A stretch of DNA of 64,000 bases from Methylobacterium oryzihabitans (GCF_004004555.2 NZ_SACP01000008.1:150370-214369); one strand, 5' to 3'; positions 53,759 to 63,506 are shown, numbered from the stretch's first letter. Notes: generated from the letters alone by a model not told the origin. Made by a program: numbers and translations.

Positions 53759-55512
53759 GCGGCGCTCCCGAGATAGGCCTCGACCACCGCCGGGTTGGTG
53801 CGCACCACCCGCGGCGGGCCCTCGCACAGCTTGGCGCCGAAATTCATCACCACGAGGCGGTCGGCGAGGCCCATGACGAAATCCATGTCGTGCTCGACGA
53901 GCAGGATGCCGAGCCCCTCCCCGCGCAGGCGGTTCAGGAGGTCGGCGAGCGCCGCCTTCTCCTGGTGGCGCAGGCCCGCCGCCGGCTCGTCGAGGAGCAG
54001 CAGGGCCGGGTCGAGGCACAGCGCCCGGGCGATCTCGACGATGCGCTGCTGGCCGAGCGCGAGGCTCGCCGCCGGCCGGTCGCGGAGGGCGCCGAGGCCG
54101 ACCCGGTCGAGCTGGCGCTGCGCCTCGGCGAACAGGGCCGCCTCCTCGGCGCGGTCGAGGCCGAGCGCCCCGCGCACCGCCCCGGCCGAGCCGCGCAGAT
54201 GCGCGCCGAGCGCGACGTTCTCGATCACCGACATCGTGCCGACGAGCTTGACGTGCTGGAAGGTGCGGGCGACGCCGAGCCGGGCCACCGCCCGCGACGG
54301 CAGGGCCGAGGTGTCGCGCCCGAACAGCCGCACCGTGCCGGCCGACAGCCGCGCGACGCCGGTGACGAGGTTGAAGGTCGTGCTCTTGCCCGCCCCGTTG
54401 GGGCCGATCAGCGCCACGACCTCGCCCGGTGCGACCGAGAAGTCGATGCCGTCGACCGCGACGAGGCCGCCGAAGACCTTGCGCAGGCCGCTCGCCTCGA
54501 GCAGCGGGCCGGAGACTGCGGCGCGGCGCGGCGGCAGCGGCGGGGCCGCGACCGGCGCCGGCGGCGGCGGCGCGCCGGTGCGGCGGGTGAGGAGCGGCCA
54601 CAGGCCGTCCGGCGCGCGCTGGAGCAGCAGCACGAACAGCACGCCGAACACGATCGCCTCGAAGTTGCCCTCGGCGCCGAGCACCAGCGGCAGCACGTTC
54701 TGGAGCTGGTCCTTGAGCAGGGTGACGAGGGTGGCGCCGAACACCCCGCCCCAGACCGAGCCGGCGCCGCCGAGCACCGCCATCAGCAGGTATTCGATGC
54801 TGGCGTTGAGGCTGAACGGGGTCGGGTTGATGGCGCGCTGGACGTGGGCGTAGAGCCAGCCCGACAAGGCCGCGAGCAGGGCCGCGTAGACGAAGGCGAC
54901 GATCTTGATCCGCCCGGTATCGACCCCGAAGGCTTCCGCCGCGACCCGTCCGCCCTTCAGCGCCCGGATCGCCCGGCCGGTGCGCGAGCGCATCAGGCTC
55001 AAGGTCAGCACCACCGAGAGCCCGACGCAGCCCCAGATCAGGTAGAAGACCTGCTCGCTGGCGAGCAGCGGCGTGCCGAACACGGCGATCGGCGGCAGGC
55101 CCGGCAGGCCGTCGTAGCGGCCGAGCCAGTCGGAATTGCCGAGCACGTAGAAGAACGAGATGTTCCACGCGATGGTGCCGAGCGGCAGGTAATGCCCCGA
55201 CAGCCGCAGGGTGATGGCGCCGACGACCCAGGCGCAGGCCCCCGCCACCGCGAGCGCCGCCGGCAGGCCGAGCCAGGGCGACACCCCGAGATGCAGGGTC
55301 AGGAGCGCGCTGGTGTAGGCGCCGATGCCGACGAACATCCCCTGACCGAACGACATAATGTTGGCCATGCCGGTGAGCACGACGAGGCCGACGACGACGA
55401 TCGCGGCAAGGCCGGCATAGTTCAGCAGCGTGAACCAGAACGGCGGCACGCCGGGGACCAGCGGCAGGGCGAGGATCGCGAGACCGGCGAGGAGCGGGGC
55501 GAGCCGGGACAT
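53755..55512 (-). CDS. Fused Liv-type ABC permease (LivM) and ATPase (LivG)
   Basis: A 585-residue fusion. Residues 1-310 form a LivM permease (GMANIMSFGQGMFVGIGAYT and AVLGGAGSVWGGVFGATLV); a proline/alanine linker near 315-335 leads to a LivG ATPase with Walker A GPNGAGKST, GVARTFQHVKLV, signature LALGQQRIVEIARAL and Walker B LLLLDEPAAGL. The fusion replaces two separate genes and gives fixed stoichiometry. It starts 1 base after the livH stop. Confidence 0.94.
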   Translation of the reverse strand: MSRLAPLLAGLAILALPLVPGVPPFWFTLLNYAGLAAIVVVGLVVLTGMANIMSFGQGMFVGIGAYTSALLTLHLGVSPWLGLPAALAVAGACAWVVGAITLRLSGHYLPLGTIAWNISFFYVLGNSDWLGRYDGLPGLPPIAVFGTPLLASEQVFYLIWGCVGLSVVLTLSLMRSRTGRAIRALKGGRVAAEAFGVDTGRIKIVAFVYAALLAALSGWLYAHVQRAINPTPFSLNASIEYLLMAVLGGAGSVWGGVFGATLVTLLKDQLQNVLPLVLGAEGNFEAIVFGVLFVLLLQRAPDGLWPLLTRRTGAPPPPAPVAAPPLPPRRAAVSGPLLEASGLRKVFGGLVAVDGIDFSVAPGEVVALIGPNGAGKSTTFNLVTGVARLSAGTVRLFGRDTSALPSRAVARLGVARTFQHVKLVGTMSVIENVALGAHLRGSAGAVRGALGLDRAEEAALFAEAQRQLDRVGLGALRDRPAASLALGQQRIVEIARALCLDPALLLLDEPAAGLRHQEKAALADLLNRLRGEGLGILLVEHDMDFVMGLADRLVVMNFGAKLCEGPPRVVRTNPAVVEAYLGSAA

Positions 55513-55513
55513 T

Positions 55514-56548
55514 CTATTCGTCGTCCTCGACCGGGTGCGAGCGCAGGGAGCGCCACAGCAGGACCGGGATGATCGCCATGAACACGATCACCTCCTTGAA
55601 GGCGCTGGCGTGGAAGGACGAGAACGCCTCGATGATGCCGACCAGCACCGCCGCCAGTGCGGCACCCGGATAGCTCGCGAGGCCGCCGATGATCGCCGCG
55701 ACGAAGCCCTTGAGGCCGATGAGGAAGCCGGTGTCGTAGTAGATCGTGGTGAGCGGCGCGACGAGGATGCCCGACAGGGCGCCGATGAAGGCGGCGACCG
55801 AGAAGCTGAGCCGTCCGGCCATCGACGGGGCGATGCCCATCAGGCGGGCGCCGAGGCGATTGACCGCCGTCGCCATCAGGGCCTTGCCGATGAGCGTCAG
55901 GCCGAAGAACGTCCACAGGCCGAGGATGATCGCCGCCGTGAGCGCCAGCATCCACAGCGACTGCCCGCTCACCACCAGGGGGCCGGCGGGGATCATGGCA
56001 TCGGAGAGCGGCGGGGTGCGCGAGCCCTCGGCGCCGAAGAACACGAGGCCGAGCCCGGTGAGCGCGAGGTGGCAGCCGACCGAGGCGACGAGGAGCACCA
56101 GCACCGAGGCGTGCTCCAGCGGCCGGTAGGCGACCGCGTGCAGGTAGGCGCCCATCGGGGTGACGATGGCGAGCGTGAGCAGGATGCCGACGAGGAGGCC
56201 GGGCTTCTCGGGCACGACGAGGGTCGCGCCGGCGATGGCGGCCGGCAGGACGAGGTCGCGCAGCGCGATGGCGCCGAGGCTGCGGGCGTCGAGCGTGTGC
56301 CGGCCCGCCGCGAGGTCGGCGACGAAGGCGGCGGCGCCGAGCGCCAGCAGCAGCCCGACGGTGCCCGGCCGGTGCCCGGCCTCGAACGCCGCGAGGGTGA
56401 GGGCGCCGTAGGCGACGAACTCGCCCTGCGGGATCAGGATCACCCGCGTCACCGTGAAGACGAGCACCAGGGACAGGGCGATCAGCGCGTAGATCGCGCC
56501 GTTGACCACGCCGTCCTGGACGAGGAGCAGAAGGATGGTGGAATCCAC
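55514..56548 (-). CDS. livH: Branched-chain amino acid-type ABC transporter permease LivH
   Basis: A 344-residue permease with about eight helices. The LivH start LVQDGVVNGAIYALIALSLV and RVILIPQGEFVAYGAL, and the ending AIIGGLASYPGAALAAVLVG, are clear. The start is taken as GTG at 56546-56548 (VDSTILLLLVQDG); the open frame beyond it is repeat DNA. It is separated from livK by the R2 element. Confidence 0.9.
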   Translation of the reverse strand: MDSTILLLLVQDGVVNGAIYALIALSLVLVFTVTRVILIPQGEFVAYGALTLAAFEAGHRPGTVGLLLALGAAAFVADLAAGRHTLDARSLGAIALRDLVLPAAIAGATLVVPEKPGLLVGILLTLAIVTPMGAYLHAVAYRPLEHASVLVLLVASVGCHLALTGLGLVFFGAEGSRTPPLSDAMIPAGPLVVSGQSLWMLALTAAIILGLWTFFGLTLIGKALMATAVNRLGARLMGIAPSMAGRLSFSVAAFIGALSGILVAPLTTIYYDTGFLIGLKGFVAAIIGGLASYPGAALAAVLVGIIEAFSSFHASAFKEVIVFMAIIPVLLWRSLRSHPVEDDE

Positions 56549-56628
56549 GGGGCGGGGGGTCCGGCTGGTGGGTTCGGGGGGTGCGCTGTGGCGCGTCCGG
56601 ATGGTCTTCGACGGCACAGCCGCCCCGA

Positions 56629-56796
56629 CCTTCCCCCCTCTGCGGGGGAGGGTGGCGAGCGCAGCGAGCCGGGAGAGGGGCAGCGCGACGCTGATCCAGG
56701 GGGCGCCTGTCATGCAGGTCGCGACCTCTCCGGAAGCGGCGTCCCCTCTCCCGCCCGGCCTCCGCCGGGCACTCTCCCCCGCAGAGGGGGGAGGGT
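56629..56796. repeat. Dispersed hairpin element (family R2), copy 2, inside the liv operon
   Basis: Terminal hairpins TCCCCCCTCTGCGGGGGAGG (left) and CTCCCCCGCAGAGGGGGGAG (right) and the inner blocks GAGCCGGGAGAGGGG and CCGGAAGCGGCGTCCCCTCT match copy 1 at 16368-16553. It lies between livK and livH, in the same orientation to transcription as copy 1 in the paa operon. Nothing else is evident in the 293-base gap. Confidence 0.85.
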
Positions 56797-56841
56797 CAGG
56801 CGCGCGGTCTCGTCAGCGGGCCCGGAACTTCCGCCCCGCCC

Positions 56842-58005
56842 TCAGTTCGTTGCCGAGAGCAGCTTCCACTTGCCGCCCTCGATCGTCACCATCACGCGGG
56901 CGCGCTGGTCCTGGCCGATATGGTCGGTCGGGGACATCGTGGCGACGCCGTGGGTGTAGACGACCTCCTTCAGCCCTTCGAGGGCGTCGCGGAGCGCGGC
57001 GCGGAAGGCCGGGGTGCCGGGCTCGGCGCCGCTCTTGAGCGCCACCGGCAGGGCGGTGGCGAGCAGGATCGCGGCGTCGTAGGCGTGGCCGCCGAAGGTC
57101 GCGAGCGAGCCGGCGCCGTTCTTCGCCTCGTAGGCCCGGGTGTAGTCGAGCGCGACCTTGCGCACCGGGTTCGATTCCGGGAGCTGCTCGGCGACCAGCA
57201 GCGGGCCGGCGGGCAGGATCGTGCCCTCGACGTCCTTGGCGCCGACGCGCAGGAAGTCGGCGTTGGCGACGCCGTGGGTCTGGTAGATCTTCCCGGCATA
57301 ACCGCGCGACTTCAGGGTCTTCTGGGGCAGGGCGGCGGGGGTGCCCGATCCGGCGATCAGCACCGCGTCGGGCTGGGCCGCGGTCAGCTTGAGGGTCTGG
57401 CCGGTGACGCTGGTGTCGGTGCGGGCGAAGCGCTCGGTCGCCACGAGCTTGATGCCCTTGGCCTCCAGCCGCGGGGTGATCTCGGTGAGCCAGCCGTCGC
57501 CGTAGGCGTCGTTGAAGCCGATGAAGCCGACCGACTTGATCCCGGCCTTGACCATGTGCTCGACGATTGCGTCGGCCATCAGGCTGTCGTTCTGGGCGGT
57601 CTTGAACACCCAGCGGCGCTTGTCGTCCATCGGGCTGATGAGCTTCGACGAGGCCGCGACGGTGATCATCGGCACCTTGGCCTCGGCCGCGACCTCGATC
57701 ATCGCCAGCGAGACCGGCGTGGTCGAGGAGCCGAGGATCGCGTCGACCTTGTCGTCGCTGGCGAGCTTGCGGGCGTTGGCGACGCCCTTGGTGCTGTCGG
57801 TGGCGTCGTCGAGGACGATCCACTCGATCTTGTGTCCCGCGACCTCGGTCGGGAACAGCGGCACCGAATTGGCCTGGGGGATGCCGAGGGAGGCCGCCGG
57901 CCCGGTCTTGGCGATGGTGACGCCGATCTTGACCGGCTCCGCCGCCAGGGCGGGAAACGACAGGGCGGCTCCGGCCATCGCCAGAGCCAAGACCATCCGC
58001 TTCAT
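56842..58005 (-). CDS. livK: ABC transporter substrate-binding protein, LivK-like
   Basis: A 387-residue periplasmic binding protein of the Leu/Ile/Val-binding (type I) class. A Sec signal peptide (MKRMVLALAMAGAALSFPAL, cut after ALA) precedes VKIGVTIAKTGPAASLG, GSSTTPVSLAMIEVAAEAKV and GFNDAYGDGWLTEI. GGGAGG at ideal distance selects the ATG at 58003-58005; a GTG two codons upstream is possible. This class also binds aromatic acids, so the ligand is open. Confidence 0.92.
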   Translation of the reverse strand: MKRMVLALAMAGAALSFPALAAEPVKIGVTIAKTGPAASLGIPQANSVPLFPTEVAGHKIEWIVLDDATDSTKGVANARKLASDDKVDAILGSSTTPVSLAMIEVAAEAKVPMITVAASSKLISPMDDKRRWVFKTAQNDSLMADAIVEHMVKAGIKSVGFIGFNDAYGDGWLTEITPRLEAKGIKLVATERFARTDTSVTGQTLKLTAAQPDAVLIAGSGTPAALPQKTLKSRGYAGKIYQTHGVANADFLRVGAKDVEGTILPAGPLLVAEQLPESNPVRKVALDYTRAYEAKNGAGSLATFGGHAYDAAILLATALPVALKSGAEPGTPAFRAALRDALEGLKEVVYTHGVATMSPTDHIGQDQRARVMVTIEGGKWKLLSATN

Positions 58006-58096
58006 CGTCACGTCCTCCCTGCGGGCCCTTCATGGTGGGGCCTCGTCGCGCCGTGCCGGACCGCTTCGGGACCGGCGGCGCGTTGCGGGCTGTATG

Positions 58097-58117
58097 ATTG
58101 ACCGGACGGTTGGTCAA
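58097..58117 (-). promoter_or_regulatory. livK upstream operator matching the paaZ operator
   Basis: Reading the minus strand from 58117, TTGACCAACCGTCCGGTC differs from the paaZ site at one of 18 bases. TTGACC and GGTCAA (58103-58098 side) also make an imperfect palindrome. TTGACC can serve as a -35 box with CATACA-like sequence about 15 bases on. The site lies about 92 bases upstream of livK. Confidence 0.6.
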
Positions 58118-58135
58118 TGCAAGCGCGGCGGACGT

Positions 58136-58344
58136 CCAGGGCAATCGCTCGAGAGCGATTGCCCTGGCCATTTCTGTTCGGCCTCAAGCGCCCGCGGCCG
58201 CCTCCGCGGCCTTGGCTTACGCTCCGCTCTGCGTTCGAGGGGACATTCGTCCCCTCGACCCCGCTCCGCGAGGCGCTCTTCGCGCCCGGCATCGAGCGTC
58301 GCCCTGCGGGCGACCGCAGGACAATCGCTTCAGCGATTGTCCTG
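58136..58344. repeat. Dispersed ~205-bp element (family R1), copy 3 (inverted)
   Basis: The reverse complement matches copy 2 over its full length: the terminal hairpins (AGGGCAATCGCTC with its complement at 58139-58164, and ACAATCGCTTCAGCGATTGT at 58321-58340) and the GCGACGCTC, GAGCGCC and GTCGAGGGGACGAATG blocks. It occupies the divergent gap between livK and fabD (58006-58458); the rest of the gap holds the livK operator and the fabD leader. Confidence 0.85.
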
Positions 58345-58458
58345 ACGCCTCCGCATGCCGCCACGAAAACCTTCCGCCGCCACGCTTGACTGCGGGGCGC
58401 GACGGTGCGAGTGGCGCCGCCCAATCGTTCCGCACACCCCCAGGGCAGGACCATCGCC

Positions 58459-59394
58459 GTGTCGCGCGCCTTCATCTTTCCGGGCCAGGGCAGCCAGGCC
58501 GTCGGCATGGGCGCCGGCCTCGCCCAGGATCACGCCGCCGCCCGTTCGGTCTTCGCCGAGGTCGACGAGGCGCTGGGCCAGAACCTGTCGCGGCTGATGT
58601 TCGAGGGCCCGGCCGACGAACTGACCCTGACGACCAACGCCCAGCCGGCGCTGATGGCGGCGAGCCTCGCGGCCCTGCGGGTGCTGGAGGCCGAGCGCGG
58701 CCTCGATCTCGCCCGCGACGTCGCCTTCGTGGCCGGCCATTCGCTCGGCGAGTACAGCGCGCTCGCGGCCGCCGGCAGCCTCACGGTCGCCGACGCGGCC
58801 CGGTTGCTGCGCCGGCGCGGCGAGGCGATGCAGGCGGCGGTGCCGGTCGGCGCGGGCGCGATGGCGGCTTTGCTCGGCCTCGACGTCGAGGCGGCGGCGG
58901 CGGTCGCGGCCGAGGCGGCGGGGGCCCAGGTCTGCGACGTCGCCAACGACAACGGCGCCGGACAGGTGGTGGTGTCGGGCCACCGCGAGGCGGTCGAGCG
59001 CGCCGTCGCCCTGGCCCAGGGGCGCGGCGCCAAGCGCGCGGTGATGCTCAACGTGTCGGCGCCGTTCCACTGCGCCCTGATGCAGCCCGCCGCCGAGGCG
59101 ATGCGCGCGGCGCTGGCCGAGGTGCCGCTCGCCCCGGCCCGGGTCCCGGTGATGGCCAACGTGCTGGCGGCGCCGGTGCAGGACCCCGAGGCGATCCGCG
59201 ACGCCCTGGTGCGTCAGGTCACCGGCACCGTACGCTGGCGCGAATGCGTCGCCGCGATGGCGTCCGCCGGGGTCGACCGGTTCTGGGAGATCGGCAGCGG
59301 CAAGGTGCTGTCGGGCCTCGTCAAGCGCATCGCCGCGGGCGCCACCGCCGCCACGGTCGGCACCCCGGCCGAGGCGGCCGCCTTCGCGGTGTGA
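58459..59394 (+). CDS. fabD: Malonyl-CoA-acyl carrier protein transacylase
   Basis: This 311-residue enzyme loads malonate onto acyl carrier protein. FIFPGQGSQAVGMG at the N terminus, the nucleophile Ser95 in GHSLGEYSA, and the catalytic histidine in SAPFHCALM are present. GCAGGA lies 8 bases before the GTG at 58459, which is preferred to the ATG at 58405. It heads fabD-fabG-acpP-fabF. Confidence 0.95.
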   Translation: MSRAFIFPGQGSQAVGMGAGLAQDHAAARSVFAEVDEALGQNLSRLMFEGPADELTLTTNAQPALMAASLAALRVLEAERGLDLARDVAFVAGHSLGEYSALAAAGSLTVADAARLLRRRGEAMQAAVPVGAGAMAALLGLDVEAAAAVAAEAAGAQVCDVANDNGAGQVVVSGHREAVERAVALAQGRGAKRAVMLNVSAPFHCALMQPAAEAMRAALAEVPLAPARVPVMANVLAAPVQDPEAIRDALVRQVTGTVRWRECVAAMASAGVDRFWEIGSGKVLSGLVKRIAAGATAATVGTPAEAAAFAV

Positions 59395-59428
59395 TCCGCC
59401 CTCTCCTACTTCAGTGGAAGCCACCACC

Positions 59429-60166
59429 ATGTTCGACCTCAGCGGCCGCAAGGCCCTCGTCACCGGCGCCACCGGCGGGCTCGGCGGCGCCATCGCGCGG
59501 GCGCTGCACGCCCAGGGCGCCCACGTGGCGGTCTCGGGCACGCGCCGCGACGCCCTCGACGCGCTGGCGGGAGAACTCGGCGAGCGGATCCACGTCGTCG
59601 AGGCGAACCTGTCCGACACCGCCGCCGTCGAGGCGCTGGTGCCGGCGGCGGAAGCAGCCCTCGGCGGGCTCGACATCCTGGTCAACAACGCCGGCATCAC
59701 CCGCGACAACCTCTTCATGCGGATGAAGGACGAGGAGTGGGACGCGGTCATCGCCGTGAACCTGACGGCGGCGTTCCGGCTGTCGCGGGCGGCGGTGAAG
59801 GGCATGATGCGCCGCCGCCACGGCCGCATCGTCAATGTCGGCTCGGTCGTCGGCTCGACCGGCAATGCCGGCCAGGGCAACTACGCCGCCGCCAAGGCCG
59901 GCCTCGTCGGCCTGACCAAGGCGCTGGCCGCCGAGGTGGCGAGCCGCAAGATCACCGTGAACTGCATCGCGCCGGGCTTCATCGCCTCGCCGATGACCGA
60001 CGCGCTGACCGACAAGCAGCGCGAGGGCATCCTCGGCACCGTCCCGATGGGCCGGCTCGGCGAGGGCGCGGAGATCGCCGCGGCGGCGGTCTACCTCGCC
60101 TCCGACGAGGCGGCCTACGTCACCGGCCACACCCTGCACGTCAACGGCGGCATGGCGATGCTGTGA
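59429..60166 (+). CDS. fabG: 3-oxoacyl-[acyl-carrier-protein] reductase
   Basis: This 245-residue short-chain dehydrogenase has the nucleotide motif TGATGGLGGAIA, NNAGITRDNL, and the catalytic Ser/Tyr152/Lys156 set in SVVGSTGNAGQGNYAAAKAG. It ends with the FabG-typical VTGHTLHVNGGMAML. The start is the ATG at 59429; an alternative GTG at 59414 is less likely. Confidence 0.96.
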   Translation: MFDLSGRKALVTGATGGLGGAIARALHAQGAHVAVSGTRRDALDALAGELGERIHVVEANLSDTAAVEALVPAAEAALGGLDILVNNAGITRDNLFMRMKDEEWDAVIAVNLTAAFRLSRAAVKGMMRRRHGRIVNVGSVVGSTGNAGQGNYAAAKAGLVGLTKALAAEVASRKITVNCIAPGFIASPMTDALTDKQREGILGTVPMGRLGEGAEIAAAAVYLASDEAAYVTGHTLHVNGGMAML

Positions 60167-60372
60167 CAGGCGGCCCGGGGCGGATCCGTCCTCCGCGGGC
60201 GGCGCTGAACTGGCCCTGAACCGCCCCTCGCCACGATCAAAACGCTGTGTTAAGCACCCGCCGGCCGTGCAAGGAGGGTGGCGGTTTCAGCCGGGACACG
60301 GCGTCACCACCCGGCCGCTGGCCCGCGGCGGCCTTCAACCATCCCACGACGAAAGAGACCGAGGACCGAACG

Positions 60373-60609
60373 ATGAGCGATATCGCTGAGCGGGTGAAGA
60401 AGATCGTTGTCGAGCACCTGGGCGTGGAGCCCGAGAAGGTGACCGAAGGCGCGAACTTCATCGACGACCTCGGCGCCGACAGCCTCGACACCGTCGAGCT
60501 GGTGATGGCGTTCGAGGAGGAGTTCAACGTCGAGATCCCGGACGATGCCGCCGAGACCATCCAGACGGTCGGCGACGCCATCAAGTTCCTCGAGAAGAAC
60601 TCGGGCTGA
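60373..60609 (+). CDS. acpP: Acyl carrier protein
   Basis: This 78-residue acidic protein carries growing acyl chains on a phosphopantetheine attached to Ser37 in the [18 protein letters not shown] motif. GAGGACCGAACG precedes the ATG at 60373. The 206-base gap upstream may hold a separate promoter, which would let ACP be made in excess over FabG. Confidence 0.97.
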   Translation: MSDIAERVKKIVVEHLGVEPEKVTEGANFIDDLGADSLDTVELVMAFEEEFNVEIPDDAAETIQTVGDAIKFLEKNSG

Positions 60610-60672
60610 GTTCCTGCGTTTGGACTGAAGAACGGATCACGAAGCGACATGGGATCGGGTCGGGATAGCGCG

Positions 60673-61947
60673 ATGCGTCGAGTCGTCGTCACGGGCCTCG
60701 GGATGGTGACGCCGCTGGGTGGCGGCGTCGAAGTCACGTGGCGCCGCCTCGTCGCGGGGCAGAGCGGAGCCTCGAAGGTCACGGCCTTCGACGTGTCCGA
60801 CCTCGCCTGCCGAATCGCCTGCTCGATCCCGCTCGGCGACGGCAGCGACGGGACCTACGATCCCGACGCCTGGATGGAGCCGAAGGAGCAGCGCAAGGTC
60901 GATCCGTTCATCGTCTACGCGATGGCGGCGGCCGGCCAGGCGCTCGACGATGCCGGCTGGCATCCGACCGCCTACGAGGACCAGATCGCCACCGGCGTGA
61001 TGATCGGATCGGGCATTGGCGGCATCGGCGGCATCTACGACGCCTCGGTGACCCTGTACGAGAAGGGCCCGCGCCGGATCTCGCCGTTCTTCATTCCCGG
61101 CCGCATCATCAACCTCGCCTCCGGGCAGGTGTCGATCGCCCACGGCCTCAAGGGGCCCAACCACGCGGTCGTCACCGCCTGCTCGACGGGGGCGCACGCC
61201 ATCGGCGACGCGGCCCGCCTCGTGGCGCTCGGCGACGCCGACGTGATGCTGGCCGGCGGCGCCGAGTCGCCGATCAACCGGCTGTCGCTCGGCGGCTTCG
61301 CCGCCTGCCGCGCCCTCTCGACCGGCTTCAACGACGAGCCGACCCGCGCCTCGCGCCCCTACGACAAGGACCGCGACGGCTTCGTCATGGGCGAGGGCGC
61401 CGGCGTCGTGGTGCTGGAGGAGTACGAGCACGCGGTCGCCCGCGGCGCGAAGATCTACGCCGAGGTCGTCGGCTACGGCCTGTCGGGCGACGCCTACCAC
61501 ATCACCTCGCCCTCGCCGGACGGCGACGGCGCCTATCGCAGCATGAAGGCGGCGGTGAAGCGCGCCGGGATCGACCCGGGCGAGATCGACTACATCAACG
61601 CCCATGGCACCTCGACGCCGCTCGGCGACGAGCTCGAGCTCAAGGCGGTCGAGCGGCTGATCGGCGACGCCGCCAAGACCCCCGCGACCCCCGTCGCGAT
61701 GTCCTCGACCAAGTCGGCCACCGGCCACCTGCTGGGCGCTGCCGGCGCGATCGAGGCGATCTTCTCGATCCTCGCCATCCGCGATCAGGTCGTGCCCCCG
61801 ACCCTCAACCTCGACAACCCTTCGGTCGAGACCGCCCTCAACCTCGTTCCGTTCGAGGCGCAGCGGCGCAAGGTCGACATCGTGCTGTCGAACTCCTTCG
61901 GCTTCGGCGGCACCAACGCCTCGCTGATCCTGCGCCGGGTCGGCTGA
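60673..61947 (+). CDS. fabF: Beta-ketoacyl-ACP synthase II
   Basis: This 424-residue condensing enzyme elongates acyl-ACP. The nucleophile Cys170 lies in TACSTGAHAIGDA, the first catalytic histidine in NAHGTSTPLGDELE, and the second in KSATGHLLGAAGAIEA. The end NSFGFGGTNASLILR is typical. The start is ATG at 60673 (MRRVVVTGLGMVTPLGG); an ATG at 60649 would add eight residues. Confidence 0.97.
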   Translation: MRRVVVTGLGMVTPLGGGVEVTWRRLVAGQSGASKVTAFDVSDLACRIACSIPLGDGSDGTYDPDAWMEPKEQRKVDPFIVYAMAAAGQALDDAGWHPTAYEDQIATGVMIGSGIGGIGGIYDASVTLYEKGPRRISPFFIPGRIINLASGQVSIAHGLKGPNHAVVTACSTGAHAIGDAARLVALGDADVMLAGGAESPINRLSLGGFAACRALSTGFNDEPTRASRPYDKDRDGFVMGEGAGVVVLEEYEHAVARGAKIYAEVVGYGLSGDAYHITSPSPDGDGAYRSMKAAVKRAGIDPGEIDYINAHGTSTPLGDELELKAVERLIGDAAKTPATPVAMSSTKSATGHLLGAAGAIEAIFSILAIRDQVVPPTLNLDNPSVETALNLVPFEAQRRKVDIVLSNSFGFGGTNASLILRRVG

Positions 61948-62138
61948 ACCTCGCCGGACGAGAGCGGAGCTGCGCGGCGCAATCGTCGCGCAAGCGAGGG
62001 GCGTTCCACTCGGTCGCGAGAGCGGCGGGCCGTGCGCGAAACTCCATTTCGCCATAAAAACCGCTCATCTCTCGCTGCAGACCGGACCCGTTCGCCGGGT
62101 CGGCGCGCCGGTGACCGGCGCGCGAGCACAGGACCGCC

Positions 62139-63506
62139 ATGTTCCGCAGACGCAAGAACGAGGTGCCGGCCGCGCCGCCGCAGGGGCCGGATCAGCCGAA
62201 CCGCCTCTCGCCCCGCAGCCCGAGCGAGGCGATCAAGCCGACCGCGGTGCCGCCGCCGCCCTCCCCGCCGGTGCGCGAGCGCGGCGGCTTCCTGTCGGCG
62301 GTGAGCGGCTTCCTGACCCTGTTCGTGATCCTCGGCATCGGGGCGATGCTCGGCCTCGTGGTGCTCGACCGCCAGACCAACGAGCCCGGGCCGCTGGCCA
62401 CCGACAAGGTGATCGTGGTGCCGCGCTCCAGCGTCGGCGAGATCGCCCAGGCGCTCAAGCAGGAGGGCGTGATCGAGCACCCGATGCTGTTCGAGCTCAC
62501 CGCCCGCTTCGGCCGCAAGCAGGCGCTGAAGGCCGGCGAGTTCAACTTCAAGGCCCATGCCAGCATCGACGAGGTGATCGACACCCTGATCCAGGGCAAG
62601 CCGGTCCAGCACGCGGTCACCTTCCCGGAGGGCCTGACCAGCGAGCAGATCGTCGCCCGGCTCAACGAGAACGACATCCTCACCGGCGAGCTCAACGAGA
62701 TCCCGCCGGAAGGCTCGCTCTTGCCCGACACCTACAAGTTCGAGCGCGGCGACACCCGGCAGAAGATCCTGAACCTGATGCGCGCCAAGCAGCGCGAGGT
62801 GCTCAACCAGATCTGGATGCGCCGCTCGGCCGAGGTGCCGATCCGGACGCCGCAGGAACTCGTCACCCTCGCGTCGATCGTCGAGAAGGAGACCGGCCGC
62901 GCCGACGAGCGGCCGCGGGTCGCGGGCGTGTTCGTCAACCGCCTCCAGCGCCGGATGAAGCTGCAATCCGACCCGACGATCGTCTACGGCCTCGTCGGCG
63001 GCCGCGGCACCCTCGGCCGGGGCATCATGCGCTCCGAGATCGATCGGATCACCCCCTACAACACCTACCAGATCGAGGGCCTGCCCCCCGGCCCGATCGC
63101 CAATCCGGGCCGGGCCGCCCTGGAGGCGGTCGCCAACCCGTCGCGGACGAAGGAGCTGTTCTTCGTCGCCGACGGCACCGGCGGCCACGCCTTCGCCGAG
63201 ACCCTCGACGCCCACAACCGCAACGTCGCCCGCTGGCGGCAGGTCGAGAAGGCCAAGGCGGCGACCGATCCGGCGGCGGCCGGCGTCGACAAGGTCGAGC
63301 CGCCGGCCGATCCCGCGGCGGCCCCGCGGCCTGGCGCGGCGGTCCCGATGGCGCCGCTCGCCTTCGACGGCGCCGCCGAGACCGGCGCGGGGCGCAACGG
63401 CCGGGCGTTCGACGCCTCCGAGGGCACCGCCCGCGATCCCTTGCGCAACCGCAGCTACGACCTGAACTCGCCCAAGACCGTGCCGGTGCTGCGCGCGCCG
63501 CAATAA
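62139..63506 (+). CDS. mltG: Endolytic murein transglycosylase MltG
   Basis: A 455-residue inner-membrane enzyme that cuts nascent glycan strands. It has a proline-rich cytosolic head, one membrane helix (FLTLFVILGIGAMLGLVVL, about residues 57-75), a LysM-like subdomain and the YceG catalytic domain with ASIVEKETGRADERPRVAGV (EKE at 249-251) and LQSDPTIVYGL. A disordered tail from about residue 365 is an extension. The fab-mltG-yicC order is conserved in the group. Confidence 0.94.
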   Translation: MFRRRKNEVPAAPPQGPDQPNRLSPRSPSEAIKPTAVPPPPSPPVRERGGFLSAVSGFLTLFVILGIGAMLGLVVLDRQTNEPGPLATDKVIVVPRSSVGEIAQALKQEGVIEHPMLFELTARFGRKQALKAGEFNFKAHASIDEVIDTLIQGKPVQHAVTFPEGLTSEQIVARLNENDILTGELNEIPPEGSLLPDTYKFERGDTRQKILNLMRAKQREVLNQIWMRRSAEVPIRTPQELVTLASIVEKETGRADERPRVAGVFVNRLQRRMKLQSDPTIVYGLVGGRGTLGRGIMRSEIDRITPYNTYQIEGLPPGPIANPGRAALEAVANPSRTKELFFVADGTGGHAFAETLDAHNRNVARWRQVEKAKAATDPAAAGVDKVEPPADPAAAPRPGAAVPMAPLAFDGAAETGAGRNGRAFDASEGTARDPLRNRSYDLNSPKTVPVLRAPQ

